From assembly GCF_002024505.1 (NCBI RefSeq), contig NZ_CP019402.1, positions 3,720,001 through 3,784,000 on the forward strand: a stretch of 64,000 nucleotides of DNA, in the 5' to 3' direction. Origin of the DNA: Plantibacter flavus (GTDB taxonomy: Bacteria; Actinomycetota; Actinomycetes; Actinomycetales; Microbacteriaceae). Of this stretch, positions 48,948 through 57,354 are shown piece after piece (positions within the stretch are counted from its first letter, which is position 1; each line of letters begins with the position of its first letter). The notes beneath the pieces were generated by a model. That model was not told the origin of the DNA. It saw nothing but the letters and a program-made list of their open reading frames with translations, and ran no database searches. The position numbers and the translations under genes were made by a program.

Positions 48948-49822
48948 CCGAGCGGGCGGTCCTCGGCATCGACGTCGGCGGGACCGGGATCAAAGCCGCA
49001 CTGACGGATGCCGACGGCACGGTCCTCGGGCGCTGGCGCGAAGCGACGCCCTCGGGCGACACCTCAGGCGTCCTGACTCGCGACATCGTCCTCGGACTCG
49101 TCACCGCCGCGAGCCGCGTCACGGCCCCAGCGGCCGTCGGGGTGGTCGTGCCCGGCGTCGTCGACGAGGAGCACGGCGTCTGCATCCACGCAGTCAACCT
49201 CGGTTGGCGCGACCTGGCCTTCCCCGAGCTCCTCCGTCCCGCACTCGAGGTGCCGCTCGCCTTCGGGCAGGACGTCCGCGCCGGGGCGCTGGCGGAGGCG
49301 CTCTCGGGCGCTGCAGCCGACGTCACGGGCACGATCGCGTTCGTACCGGTCGGGACCGGCCTGGCCTCGGCGCTCGTGATCGACGGGGTCCCCTTCGCCG
49401 GCGGCGGCTGGGCCGGCGAGATCGGCCAGCGCGTGATCCAGGACGGCCCGCACCGCGGACTCCGGGTCGAGGAACTCGCCTCAGCGGGCGGCATCGCACG
49501 TCGAGCGGGCGCCCGCGACGCGAAGACCGTCGCCGACGCGGTCGCCAGCGGTGACGCCGCCGCCAGCGCCATCTGGAACGACGCCGTCGATGCACTCGCC
49601 GAGGCCCTCGCCGGCATCACCGTCGTCGCAGCACCCACCGCCATCGTGATCGGCGGCGGGCTCGCCCTCGCCGGAGCCGCCCTCTTCGAGCCACTCGAGC
49701 ACGGACTCCGCGAGCGGCTCGACGTCGTCCGCGTCCCGCAGCTCCTGCCCGCTCGTCACGGCGACGAGGCGGCAACGGTCGGTGCGGGGATCCTCGCCCG
49801 CCGACTGGTGACGGCGCGATGA
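48944..49822 (+). CDS. ROK-family sugar kinase lacking the zinc motif
   Basis: 292 aa from GTG 48944 (GTGA overlap). ATP-binding start VLGIDVGGTGIKAALTDADG and the GTG strand VPVGTGLASALVIDG. The usual CxCGxxGCxE zinc motif after GEIGQ is replaced by DGPHRGLRVEELAS, with no Cys. Zinc-less ROK members exist (actinobacterial glucokinases keep it), so substrate is uncertain; an amino sugar such as GalNAc fits the operon. Confidence 0.85.
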   Translation: MTERAVLGIDVGGTGIKAALTDADGTVLGRWREATPSGDTSGVLTRDIVLGLVTAASRVTAPAAVGVVVPGVVDEEHGVCIHAVNLGWRDLAFPELLRPALEVPLAFGQDVRAGALAEALSGAAADVTGTIAFVPVGTGLASALVIDGVPFAGGGWAGEIGQRVIQDGPHRGLRVEELASAGGIARRAGARDAKTVADAVASGDAAASAIWNDAVDALAEALAGITVVAAPTAIVIGGGLALAGAALFEPLEHGLRERLDVVRVPQLLPARHGDEAATVGAGILARRLVTAR

Positions 49823-50769
49823 CGACCACCCCCGCACCGCGTCGCGTCGTGGTCGTGACGCCGAACCCGGCCGCCGACATCACCTACACGGTCGCCGAGC
49901 AGCAGCTCGGGGTCACACAACGCGTCCAGTCCGTCGTGCGGCGTGCCGGTGGGAAGGGCGTGAACGTCGCTCGCGTCCTGGAGTCACTCGACGTCCCGAC
50001 CCTGCAGGTGCTGCCGCTCGGCGGTGCCTCCGGCACCTGGCTCAGGGACGCCCTCGCGGCCGACGACCTCCCCGCACAGGTCGTGGAGCTCCGCGCCGAG
50101 ACACGCTCGACGGTCGCGGTCGTCGACGGCATCCAGCATCCGACCCTCTACGCCGAGGCCGGGCCGGTGGTGACGCCCGACGAGTGGGCCGCCCTGACGA
50201 CCGAGCTCAGGCGCTCACTGCACGAAGCGAGCGCACTCGTCATCTCGGGCTCGCTCCCGCCGGCCACGCCCGACAGCGTCGTCGAAGCCCTCGTCCGAAC
50301 CGGGCACGACGCCGGCGTCCCCGTGATCGTCGACGTCAGCGGCACGGCGCTCCTCGCCGCGGCACGCGCCGGTGCGACGATCCTCAAACCCAACCTCGAC
50401 GAGGCCCTCGAGGCGACGGGCGCGGCCGACCTCGCATCGGCTCGCGCGTCACTCCTCGCACTCGGCGCCCGCGCGGTCGTCATCTCCCGCGGTGCCGACG
50501 GCCTCACCGCCGGCGACGCCGATGGCGCCCACGAGGTCCCGGCGGTCCCCGGCGTCAGAGGCAACCCGACCGGCGCCGGCGATGCCGCAACGGCCGGCCT
50601 GGTCGCAGCACTCCGCGCGGGAGCCACACTTCCCGAGGCACTCCGCACAGCGGCGGCTGCAGGTGCGGCGGCCGTGCTCGAACCGATCGCCGGCGCGATC
50701 GACCTCGCCGCCTTCCACCGATTCACCGACGCACCCGCCGCATCAGACCCCATTGGAGCAACCGAATGA
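49819..50769 (+). CDS. PfkB-family hexose-phosphate kinase (tagatose-6-P/fructose-1-P type)
   Basis: 316 aa. Family marks: VTPNPAADITYTV at the start, RRAGGKGVNVARVLESL, the second PfkB signature GNPTGAGDAATAGLVAAL with the catalytic Asp. It resembles 1-phosphofructokinase/tagatose-6-phosphate kinase. Overlaps with both neighbours. It would phosphorylate the ketose phosphate for the aldolase that follows. Confidence 0.9.
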   Translation: MTTTPAPRRVVVVTPNPAADITYTVAEQQLGVTQRVQSVVRRAGGKGVNVARVLESLDVPTLQVLPLGGASGTWLRDALAADDLPAQVVELRAETRSTVAVVDGIQHPTLYAEAGPVVTPDEWAALTTELRRSLHEASALVISGSLPPATPDSVVEALVRTGHDAGVPVIVDVSGTALLAAARAGATILKPNLDEALEATGAADLASARASLLALGARAVVISRGADGLTAGDADGAHEVPAVPGVRGNPTGAGDAATAGLVAALRAGATLPEALRTAAAAGAAAVLEPIAGAIDLAAFHRFTDAPAASDPIGATE

Positions 50770-51605
50770 CCACCGCCCTCGACTTCACCGCGCTCCTCGC
50801 CAACGCCTCGGACTCGAACGCCGGCATCGCGGCGTGCAACGTCGTCCTCCTCGAGCACGCGGAGGCGATCGTCGCCGGCGCCGAGGAGGCCGGGCTGCCG
50901 GTCATCCTGCAGATCAGCGAGAACTGCGTGCGGTACCACGGGTCGCTCGCGCCCATCACGCTCGCCTCGCTGGCCATAGCCCGTGCAGCGACGGTCCCGG
51001 TCCTCGTCCACCTCGACCACGTGGAGTCGGCCGAGCTCGTGCACGAGGGCGTCGATCTCGGCGTCGACAGCGTGATGTTCGACGCCTCGACCCTGCCGTA
51101 CGACGAGAACGTCCGCGCGACGAAGGAGATCGTGGACTTCTGCCACGCTCGCGGCGTGGCCGTCGAAGCGGAGCTCGGCGAGGTCGGCGGGAAGGACGGC
51201 GTCCACGCTCCGGGCGCGCGCACGGTGCCTGCAGAGGCCGTCGCGTTCGTCGCAGCGACCGGCGTCGACGCCCTGGCCGTCGCCGTCGGCACCTCGCACG
51301 CGATGACGAGCCGCGAGGCCGCCGTCGACCACGCGCTGATCGCGCAGCTCCACCGCGAGGTGCCCCTTCCGCTCGTGCTGCACGGCTCCTCCGGACTCCC
51401 CGACGACGAACTCCGCGCGGCGGTGCGTTCCGGGATGACGAAGATCAACCTCTCGACGCACCTCAACGGATTGTTCACCCGAGCGGTGCGCGACGTCCTC
51501 GACGAGCAACCGAAGCTCGTCGACCCCCGCACTTATGTCCGGGCCGGTCGCAGCGCGGTCGCGACCGAGACGGCGCGGATCCTGCGCCTCCTCGCCACCG
51601 ACTGA
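50766..51605 (+). CDS. Class II fructose/tagatose-bisphosphate aldolase
   Basis: 279 aa. Zinc-aldolase motifs: the catalytic Asp and first His in VPVLVHLDHVESAEL, VAVEAELGEVGGKDG, DALAVAVGTSHAM, LPLVLHGSSGLPDDELRAAV and MTKINLSTHLNGLF. The GatY/KbaY-like sequence and operon suggest cleavage of tagatose 1,6-bisphosphate to DHAP and glyceraldehyde 3-phosphate. Last gene of the operon. Confidence 0.92.
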   Translation: MTTALDFTALLANASDSNAGIAACNVVLLEHAEAIVAGAEEAGLPVILQISENCVRYHGSLAPITLASLAIARAATVPVLVHLDHVESAELVHEGVDLGVDSVMFDASTLPYDENVRATKEIVDFCHARGVAVEAELGEVGGKDGVHAPGARTVPAEAVAFVAATGVDALAVAVGTSHAMTSREAAVDHALIAQLHREVPLPLVLHGSSGLPDDELRAAVRSGMTKINLSTHLNGLFTRAVRDVLDEQPKLVDPRTYVRAGRSAVATETARILRLLATD

Positions 51606-52176
51606 GCACTCCCAGGAATCCCACAGCAACACGCAACGCTGAGCTGTTAATATATATTGCGTTGGAGTTCTTCCAGCGCCTCCACCGGTAACCGATCGTC
51701 CCCCGCGATCACCCTCCGGCCTCCCGAGCCCGATATCCCTTCGGGTGCGCGGGAGATACGGCCACCCCTCCCCTAGGTGCGGTGGCCCGAAGCTCTGCGA
51801 CACCGCCGGTCGATGCCCGGGTCTGACCTCGGGCATCGACCCGCGCAAGCAGTGAAGCCCGCTCCTCCCAGGTCTTTCTCAGCTTAGTCGCGTACGTTCG
51901 TCCCTCGAGTGCCGATGTCACAACCGGCTTCCGTGTGCAGAGTCCACACCTCCACGGATACGCCGATGCTCCCGACACGTCACCACCAGCCGCCCTCCAG
52001 AACGGCGAAGAACGATCCACCGGACGGCCCCAGCCGACCAGCGCAGCCGAATCTCGGCGCAGCTGCATTCCGGACGGTCTCGTCGCTCCATCCATGCGAC
52101 CCGCACCGATCGTCATCGCATTCCCCTTCTGGAACCGGCCCATCCATCATCCGCAACACCAGAATCGAGAACCACC
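51606..52176. other. 571-bp gap with hairpins; no gene recognised
   Basis: An AT-rich block TTAATATATATT (51647-51658) stands out and could be a promoter. Downstream is a perfect 12-bp hairpin (51808-51819 and 51830-51841, GGTCGATGCCCG and complement), plus smaller stems at about 51730-51745 and 51760-51785. Tested by eye against tmRNA, RNase P and SRP consensus pieces without a match. It may be a structured RNA or a long leader for the 56-aa ORF. Confidence 0.45.
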
Positions 52177-52347
52177 ATGTCCATCACCCAGACTCGGACC
52201 CCAGCGTCCTCCAACCGTTCCGCGGGCACCGCCGTCCACGGCCGCGGTCACTCCACCGAGAAGCTCACCTACCGCTTCGGTCTCCGCACCCGCGAGACCG
52301 GCGCGGAGCAGCGCGGCTCCAGCAGCGCGGCCAACCGCCGCGGCTGA
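52177..52347 (+). CDS. Small basic protein (56 aa) followed by terminator
   Basis: ATG 52177 to TGA 52345-52347. The sequence is Arg/Ser-rich with STEKLTYRFGLRTRETGAEQ in the middle. No family is recognised. It is followed after 19 bp by a strong hairpin. The ribosome site (GAGAACCACC) is moderate. Real transcription is suggested by the terminator; function unknown. Confidence 0.5.
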   Translation: MSITQTRTPASSNRSAGTAVHGRGHSTEKLTYRFGLRTRETGAEQRGSSSAANRRG

Positions 52348-52366
52348 GCCGCCTCACCGTTCCAAC

Positions 52367-52403
52367 CGACGCCCCCGCACGGCTTGACCGTGCGGGGGCG
52401 TCG
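52367..52403 (+). terminator. Strong hairpin after 56-aa ORF
   Basis: 16-bp perfect stem (CGACGCCCCCGCACGG and complement) with a CTTGA loop. Confidence 0.75.
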
Positions 52404-52492
52404 TGCGTTCGGAACCGGCGCCGCTCACGGCGGGTCCGGAGTTCGGACGATCGTACGGACGACCACGGCCTCCCAGGTGGGAGAATCCCCAC

Positions 52493-54073
52493 ATGGATCC
52501 CGTCGCGCTCATCTCGTGGATCGTCGTGTTCGTCGTCGTCACCGTCATCGTGTCGGGCCTGTCCGGCCGAGCGGGCGTCTCCGCCCCGGTGGCCCTGGTG
52601 CTCGTCGGCGGCGTCGCGTCGTTCATCCCCGCCGTCCCGACCGTCGAGATCGAACCCGACCTGATCCTCTACGGCCTGCTGCCGCCGCTGTTGTTCGCGT
52701 CGGCGATCCGGATCTCCCTCATCGACATCCGTGCCCGTAACGACGGCATCATCCTGCTCTCGGTGGGTGCGGTCGCGTTCACCGTCGTGTCGGTCGGGTT
52801 CGCCAGCTGGCTCCTCATCCCGTCGATCACCCTCGCAGCGGCCTTCGCGTTCGCAGCGGTCATCGCGCCGACCGACGCCGTCGCCGTGAGCGCGATCGCC
52901 GGACGACTCGGGCTCCCCCGCCGTGTGCTGACGATCCTCGAGGGTGAGAGTCTGCTCAACGACGCCACCGCTCTCGTGGCACTCAACGCCTCGATCCTCG
53001 CCATCACGAGCGTCGTCAACCCGGTCATGATCGCCGGCGAGTTCGTCATCGAGGTCGTCGCCGGCGTCGGTGTCGGTCTCGCGGTCGGTTGGGTGCTGTC
53101 CGAGGTCCGCCGACGCCTGCGCGCCCCGGTCCTCGACACCTGTCTCTCCCTCATCACCCCGTTCCTCGCGTTCCTCCTGGCGCAGGCGATCCACGGTTCG
53201 GGTGTGCTCGCGGTCGTCACCGCCGGACTGCTGCTCGGCTACCGGGCGCCCATCGTGCAGTCGGCCGAGGCGCGCATCGCCGAGTCCCTCAACTGGCGCA
53301 CCATCCAGTTCCTGCTCGAGAACGCCGTCTTCCTGTTCATCGGGCTCAACCTGGCCGGCATCCTCGAGGGGGCGATCCAGACCGGTCCGGGGCTCTGGCC
53401 GACCGTGTTCATCAGCATCGGGGTCCTCGCGGCGCTCATCGTCTCGCGATTCGTGTGGGAGATGACGGTCACGGCGATCTACCGGCTCGGACCCAGACGG
53501 CTCCGTGAGCGGAGCTGGTCCTGGGGCAACGGGATCGCCGTCTCCGCAGCCGGCGTCCGTGGCGTGGTGACCCTGGCGGCGGTGTTCCTGCTGCCCGAGG
53601 ACACCCCGTCGCGCGAGTTCCTGCAGTTCCTGGCGTTCGTCGTCGTGGTCGGCACACTCCTCTCGGGGCTCGCGCTCCCCCGGATCATCCGCGCGCTGCA
53701 CCTCCCGCCGCCGAACCACAGCCAGGAGCGCGTCGAGCAACTGATGCTCATGGCGGAGGTCCAGACGGCCGGCCTGGACCGCCTCGACGAGCTGACGACC
53801 GAGGCGGACGAGGAACAGGTGCTCAACCGTCTGCGGACCAATGCGAGCTTCGTGGCCAACGCCCTCGAGCAGTACACCGGTGACGGCTCGGAGCTCCGGA
53901 CGGTCGCGTTCGCCCGACTCCGCCGCCAGATGATCGCGGCGGAACGCGAGGCACTCCTCTCGGCGCGCGCCGAGGGTCGCTACCAGGAACCGGCGGTCGC
54001 GGCTGTTCTGGCCGCGATCGACGCCGAGGAGGCGACGCTCAAGGCGATGACGCCGAAGCCGCCGCGGTCATAG
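52493..54073 (+). CDS. CPA1 Na+/H+ antiporter
   Basis: 526 aa with about twelve transmembrane helices. FAFAAVIAPTDAVAVSAIAG carries the antiporter Asp; EGESLLNDATALVA and RGVVTLAAVFLLPEDTPSRE are CPA1 marks. The last 120 residues are a soluble helical domain (EQLMLMAEVQTAGLDRLDEL). It exchanges sodium or potassium for protons. Monocistronic. Confidence 0.92.
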   Translation: MDPVALISWIVVFVVVTVIVSGLSGRAGVSAPVALVLVGGVASFIPAVPTVEIEPDLILYGLLPPLLFASAIRISLIDIRARNDGIILLSVGAVAFTVVSVGFASWLLIPSITLAAAFAFAAVIAPTDAVAVSAIAGRLGLPRRVLTILEGESLLNDATALVALNASILAITSVVNPVMIAGEFVIEVVAGVGVGLAVGWVLSEVRRRLRAPVLDTCLSLITPFLAFLLAQAIHGSGVLAVVTAGLLLGYRAPIVQSAEARIAESLNWRTIQFLLENAVFLFIGLNLAGILEGAIQTGPGLWPTVFISIGVLAALIVSRFVWEMTVTAIYRLGPRRLRERSWSWGNGIAVSAAGVRGVVTLAAVFLLPEDTPSREFLQFLAFVVVVGTLLSGLALPRIIRALHLPPPNHSQERVEQLMLMAEVQTAGLDRLDELTTEADEEQVLNRLRTNASFVANALEQYTGDGSELRTVAFARLRRQMIAAEREALLSARAEGRYQEPAVAAVLAAIDAEEATLKAMTPKPPRS

Positions 54074-54146
54074 CACCCCGACCGGTCCGCTCGCACGCCC
54101 CGTCCGCCAGGCCCGCGCACGACGATCGGTCGGGCAGGATGAGCGC

Positions 54147-55175
54147 ATGATCATGTTGTTCCCGGCCGCCGTCTTCGCGGTCCTCTACGTCGTGAGTCGA
54201 CGCAGCGACGCCCGCCGCCTGCGCAACGGGGTCTTCCTGGTCTCCGCGATCGCCTGTGGGCTGGTGGCGCTCCTCTCGGAGGCGTCCCGCACGACGCCGT
54301 TCACCGTGCTCCTCGCCGCGTTCGGCACAGTCCTGCTGGTGGGTGTGCTCGGGGTCCTCCTCATCGGCAACGGCATCACGATGCTCCGGCTCGAAGGACG
54401 CAGCCTGGGCAACCTGCTCTCGCTGTTCGCCGGGGTCGCGATCCTCGTCCTGCCCGTGCTGGCCGTGCTGCTGGTCCTCGGAGCGCACCCGCAGTCCCTG
54501 CCCTCGTGGCTGACGATCGTCCTCGTCGCCCTGGGTCTCCTGCTCGGGTTCGCGTGCTTCTACGCGGCGGCGACGTTCGCGGCCTTCGGCGTGTACTCAC
54601 TCGTCTACAGCCGCTATCGGCACACGCGGACGCCCGACGCCCTCGTCGTCCTCGGGTCCGGCCTCATCCACGGTGAGGTCCCGCCGTTGCTGCGCAGTCG
54701 CCTCGACCTGGCGCTCCGCATCTACCGGGCCACGTCACCGGGGGCGACGCGGCCGCTCCTGATCCCGTCCGGCGGACAGGGCGACGACGAACCCCGCCCG
54801 GAGGGCACCGCCATGGCCGAGTACCTCGTCGCGAACGGCGCGGACCCGTCCGACGTGCTGCCGGAGACCGCGTCCACGAACACGCGCGAGAACCTGTTGC
54901 TCTCCCGCGACCTGCAGCAGTCGGTCGGACGGGACGGCGAGACGATCGTGGTGACGAACAACTACCACGTCCTCCGCGCGGCCCTCCTTGCACGTTCGAT
55001 CGGGAGCGAGGCCCAGGTGATCGGCTCCCCGACTGCCGCGTACTACGTGCCGAGCGCGTTCCTCCGCGAGTACGTCGCCATCATGGTCGAGCACCGCCTG
55101 CTCAATGCGCTGGCGATCGCCGGCGTCGCGGCCCTGATCGCCCTCGCGGTGGTCTGGTCGCTCCTACCGATCTGA
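54147..55175 (+). CDS. YdcF/SanA-type DUF218 membrane protein
   Basis: 342 aa: about five N-terminal helices, then a DUF218 domain with LVVLGSGLIHGEVPPLLRSR, LIPSGGQGDDEPRPEGTAMA, LPETASTNTRENLLLSRDL and TIVVTNNYHVLRAALLARSI, and one C-terminal helix. The family is linked to envelope integrity. The long helical front is common in actinobacterial members. Confidence 0.88.
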   Translation: MIMLFPAAVFAVLYVVSRRSDARRLRNGVFLVSAIACGLVALLSEASRTTPFTVLLAAFGTVLLVGVLGVLLIGNGITMLRLEGRSLGNLLSLFAGVAILVLPVLAVLLVLGAHPQSLPSWLTIVLVALGLLLGFACFYAAATFAAFGVYSLVYSRYRHTRTPDALVVLGSGLIHGEVPPLLRSRLDLALRIYRATSPGATRPLLIPSGGQGDDEPRPEGTAMAEYLVANGADPSDVLPETASTNTRENLLLSRDLQQSVGRDGETIVVTNNYHVLRAALLARSIGSEAQVIGSPTAAYYVPSAFLREYVAIMVEHRLLNALAIAGVAALIALAVVWSLLPI

Positions 55176-55215
55176 GCCGCCCTCCCAGCCCGAGGCCGAC
55201 GACGCCCGCAACGCG

Positions 55216-55256
55216 CGACGGGCCGTCGTCCGAAGGGATCGGATGACGGCCCGTCG
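55216..55256. terminator. Terminator between convergent genes
   Basis: 12-bp perfect stem (55216-55227 CGACGGGCCGTC, 55245-55256) with a 17-nt loop between the DUF218 gene and the acidic protein gene. Confidence 0.65.
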
Positions 55257-55273
55257 GTCGTGTGGTGTCCGAC

Positions 55274-55648
55274 TCAGTCGGGTGCGGTGTCGTAGACCTC
55301 GCGGGCGTCGTCGGTGGCCTCCGAGGCCGGCCCGGAGTCGGGCTGGTGGTCGGCCGAACCGTCGGCGTCGCCACCCTCGCCCTCGGCCAGCGGTGCGTCG
55401 AGTTCGGTCGAGGGCTCCGGGGTCTCGACGGCCTCCTCGGTCGCCTGCTCCTCGTCGGGAGCCGCGTCCTCCGAGCCGGTGCCGTCGACGGTCTGACTCG
55501 ACCCGTCCGAGCCCGGTCCGGCGGTCGTCTGGTCGGAGCTCACGAGCTCTGCGGTGTCGATGTCGGCACCCTCCCAGGCTTCCTGGTCCGCTCCGGCCGC
55601 ACCGGTCGCGAGGTCGTCGCCTGAACGCTGGTCCTGCTGATCCGTCAT
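55274..55648 (-). CDS. Acidic, probably disordered small protein
   Basis: 124 aa from ATG 55648 with GAGGAG upstream. Composition is dominated by Asp, Glu, Ser, Thr, Ala and Pro (for example EEQATEEAVETPEPSTELDA) with no predicted globular core. No family. Similar acidic small proteins are common in Microbacteriaceae; role unknown. Confidence 0.65.
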   Translation of the reverse strand: MTDQQDQRSGDDLATGAAGADQEAWEGADIDTAELVSSDQTTAGPGSDGSSQTVDGTGSEDAAPDEEQATEEAVETPEPSTELDAPLAEGEGGDADGSADHQPDSGPASEATDDAREVYDTAPD

Positions 55649-55774
55649 GATGCACTCCTCTCCGCGGAACGCGTCGCGCTCCGTGTCCCCGGACTCTACG
55701 ACGTGATCCTCCACGGTCTCCCGGGGTTGACAGCCGCCGACGGGCGTCCGGGCCGGTCGCGATAGCGTGGGGAC

Positions 55775-56665
55775 ATGAGCCTCCCCGTCACGGACACGCG
55801 CGTCACCTATCCCACCGGAGCCCTCGTCTCGACGGGCACGGTGCTGCACGTCGAAGCCGTCGGCGACCACCTCGCCGTCGTGCTCGACGAGACGGCCTGC
55901 CACCCCGTCGACGCCGCGTGGCCCGACCAGCCCGCCGACTCGGCGACCATCACCTTCGGTGAGGGCCCCAGCGCCGTGGAGGTCGCCGTGACCGACTGCG
56001 TCGTCACCGCGAGCGACGGCACCCGGCTGTACCTCGGCGCCGACATCCCCGTGAAGAAGGGCACCGAGGGGTGGGCCTTCCTCGTCGCCCACCTGGTCTC
56101 CATCGAAACGGCACGGAGCGCCGTCGAGGGCGCGACGGCCCGCATCGAGGTGGACGCGTCCACCCGACACGCGCTCTCCGCCGGGCACTCCGGGTGCCAC
56201 CTCGCATCACTCGCCTTGAACGCCGCGCTCGCCGACGCCTGGCGCAAGGAGGTCGTCCCCGATGCCCTCGGAGCCCCGGATTTCGACGCGCTCGCCTGCG
56301 AGTCGTCGCGGATCGCCCCCAACGCGTCGACCGACCGTTACCGCATCGGGAAGTCGCTCCGTCGGAAGGGGTTCGACCCGGCCGCCCTCGACGACCTCGA
56401 CGCACTCGGGTCACGCATCCGGAACACCCTCGACGGCTGGCTGGACAGCGGCGCCGCCGTCCGGATCGATCGCGAGGGCGAGCTGCTCACCGATCGGCGC
56501 AGCTGGCACTGCGAGCTGCCGGGCGGCCCTGCGGTCATCGCCTGCGGCGGCACCCACGTGGCGTCGTTGGGCGAATTCTCGAGCATCGCGGTGTGGCTGG
56601 AACGCGAAGAGGTCGACGGCGCCGTGGTGCTGTCGATGATCAGCACGGTCGTCCCGGCCGGCTGA
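55775..56665 (+). CDS. AlaX-like tRNA-editing metal hydrolase
   Basis: 296 aa. The second half shows the AlaX/SAD metal-site pattern: HSGCH (HxxxH) in SAGHSGCHLASLALN and CGGTH (CxxxH) in AVIACGGTHVASLGEFSS. The N-terminal domain is beta-rich, as in AlaX types with an AlaRS-like barrel. It would deacylate mischarged tRNA-Ala or tRNA-Thr. Monocistronic. Confidence 0.78.
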   Translation: MSLPVTDTRVTYPTGALVSTGTVLHVEAVGDHLAVVLDETACHPVDAAWPDQPADSATITFGEGPSAVEVAVTDCVVTASDGTRLYLGADIPVKKGTEGWAFLVAHLVSIETARSAVEGATARIEVDASTRHALSAGHSGCHLASLALNAALADAWRKEVVPDALGAPDFDALACESSRIAPNASTDRYRIGKSLRRKGFDPAALDDLDALGSRIRNTLDGWLDSGAAVRIDREGELLTDRRSWHCELPGGPAVIACGGTHVASLGEFSSIAVWLEREEVDGAVVLSMISTVVPAG

Positions 56666-56691
56666 CCGGCGGCCCAGCGACTGACCGGCGG

Positions 56692-57174
56692 TCAGGCGGC
56701 GATGCCCGTGGAGGCCGCACCGCCGACGCCGGCGAGCAGGCCGCCGATGACGAACACCCAGAGCAGCACGAGTGCCGCCCAGACGAGCAGGAACAGCCCG
56801 TTGAGCACGACGCCCGTGATGGCCATCGCCCGACCGGCGGGCTCACGGCGGAGCCCCATGAGGCCGAGGACGAATCCGACGACCGGGAGCACGAAGGTGA
56901 ACCCGAAGAACAGCGACACCAGGCCGATGACCATGCTGGAGATGCTGAGGCCCTTCGGCGGCGACGCCGGGTACGGGTAGGGCGCGGGGTACACGGGCGC
57001 GTACGGCTGCATGCCGTACTGCGGCGGGTAGGGCGCCTGCTGGGCGTACGGCTGCACCCCGTACTGCTGCGGCTGGAGCTGCTGTTGCGGGTACGGCTGC
57101 GGCGGAACCGACTGCTGCGAGTGTGCCTGCTGCGGCGCAAGGGGCTGCGGCTTCGATCCGTCCGGTGTGCTCAT
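56692..57174 (-). CDS. DUF4190-type membrane protein with Pro/Gln N-terminus
   Basis: 160 aa from ATG 57174. A Tyr/Pro/Gln-rich cytoplasmic segment of about 75 residues precedes two helices (ISSMVIGLVSLFFGFTFVLP and MAITGVVLNGLFLLVWAALV) with the linker GLMGLRREPAGRA, the standard DUF4190 layout. Function unknown. Confidence 0.82.
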   Translation of the reverse strand: MSTPDGSKPQPLAPQQAHSQQSVPPQPYPQQQLQPQQYGVQPYAQQAPYPPQYGMQPYAPVYPAPYPYPASPPKGLSISSMVIGLVSLFFGFTFVLPVVGFVLGLMGLRREPAGRAMAITGVVLNGLFLLVWAALVLLWVFVIGGLLAGVGGAASTGIAA

Positions 57175-57354
57175 GCCCGTCAGCCTATCGACGAGCACGC
57201 ACTCGGTGCCCGAATCCGCGCCCCGACGGCAGCCTCCAGCTCTCTGGGAGCTCACGCTCAAGGGCGGTGAGGGGCCCGGAAAGCGACTACCGTATTCGTG
57301 CGGTCCTCGCAGGGAACCCGGAACACGGACCGCGCCACACCCAGAAGGAGCACC

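Noticed and set aside
51709..52143. 144-codon minus-strand frame in the gap
   Set aside because: No family pattern, no ribosome site, and it crosses the hairpin region; not considered coding.
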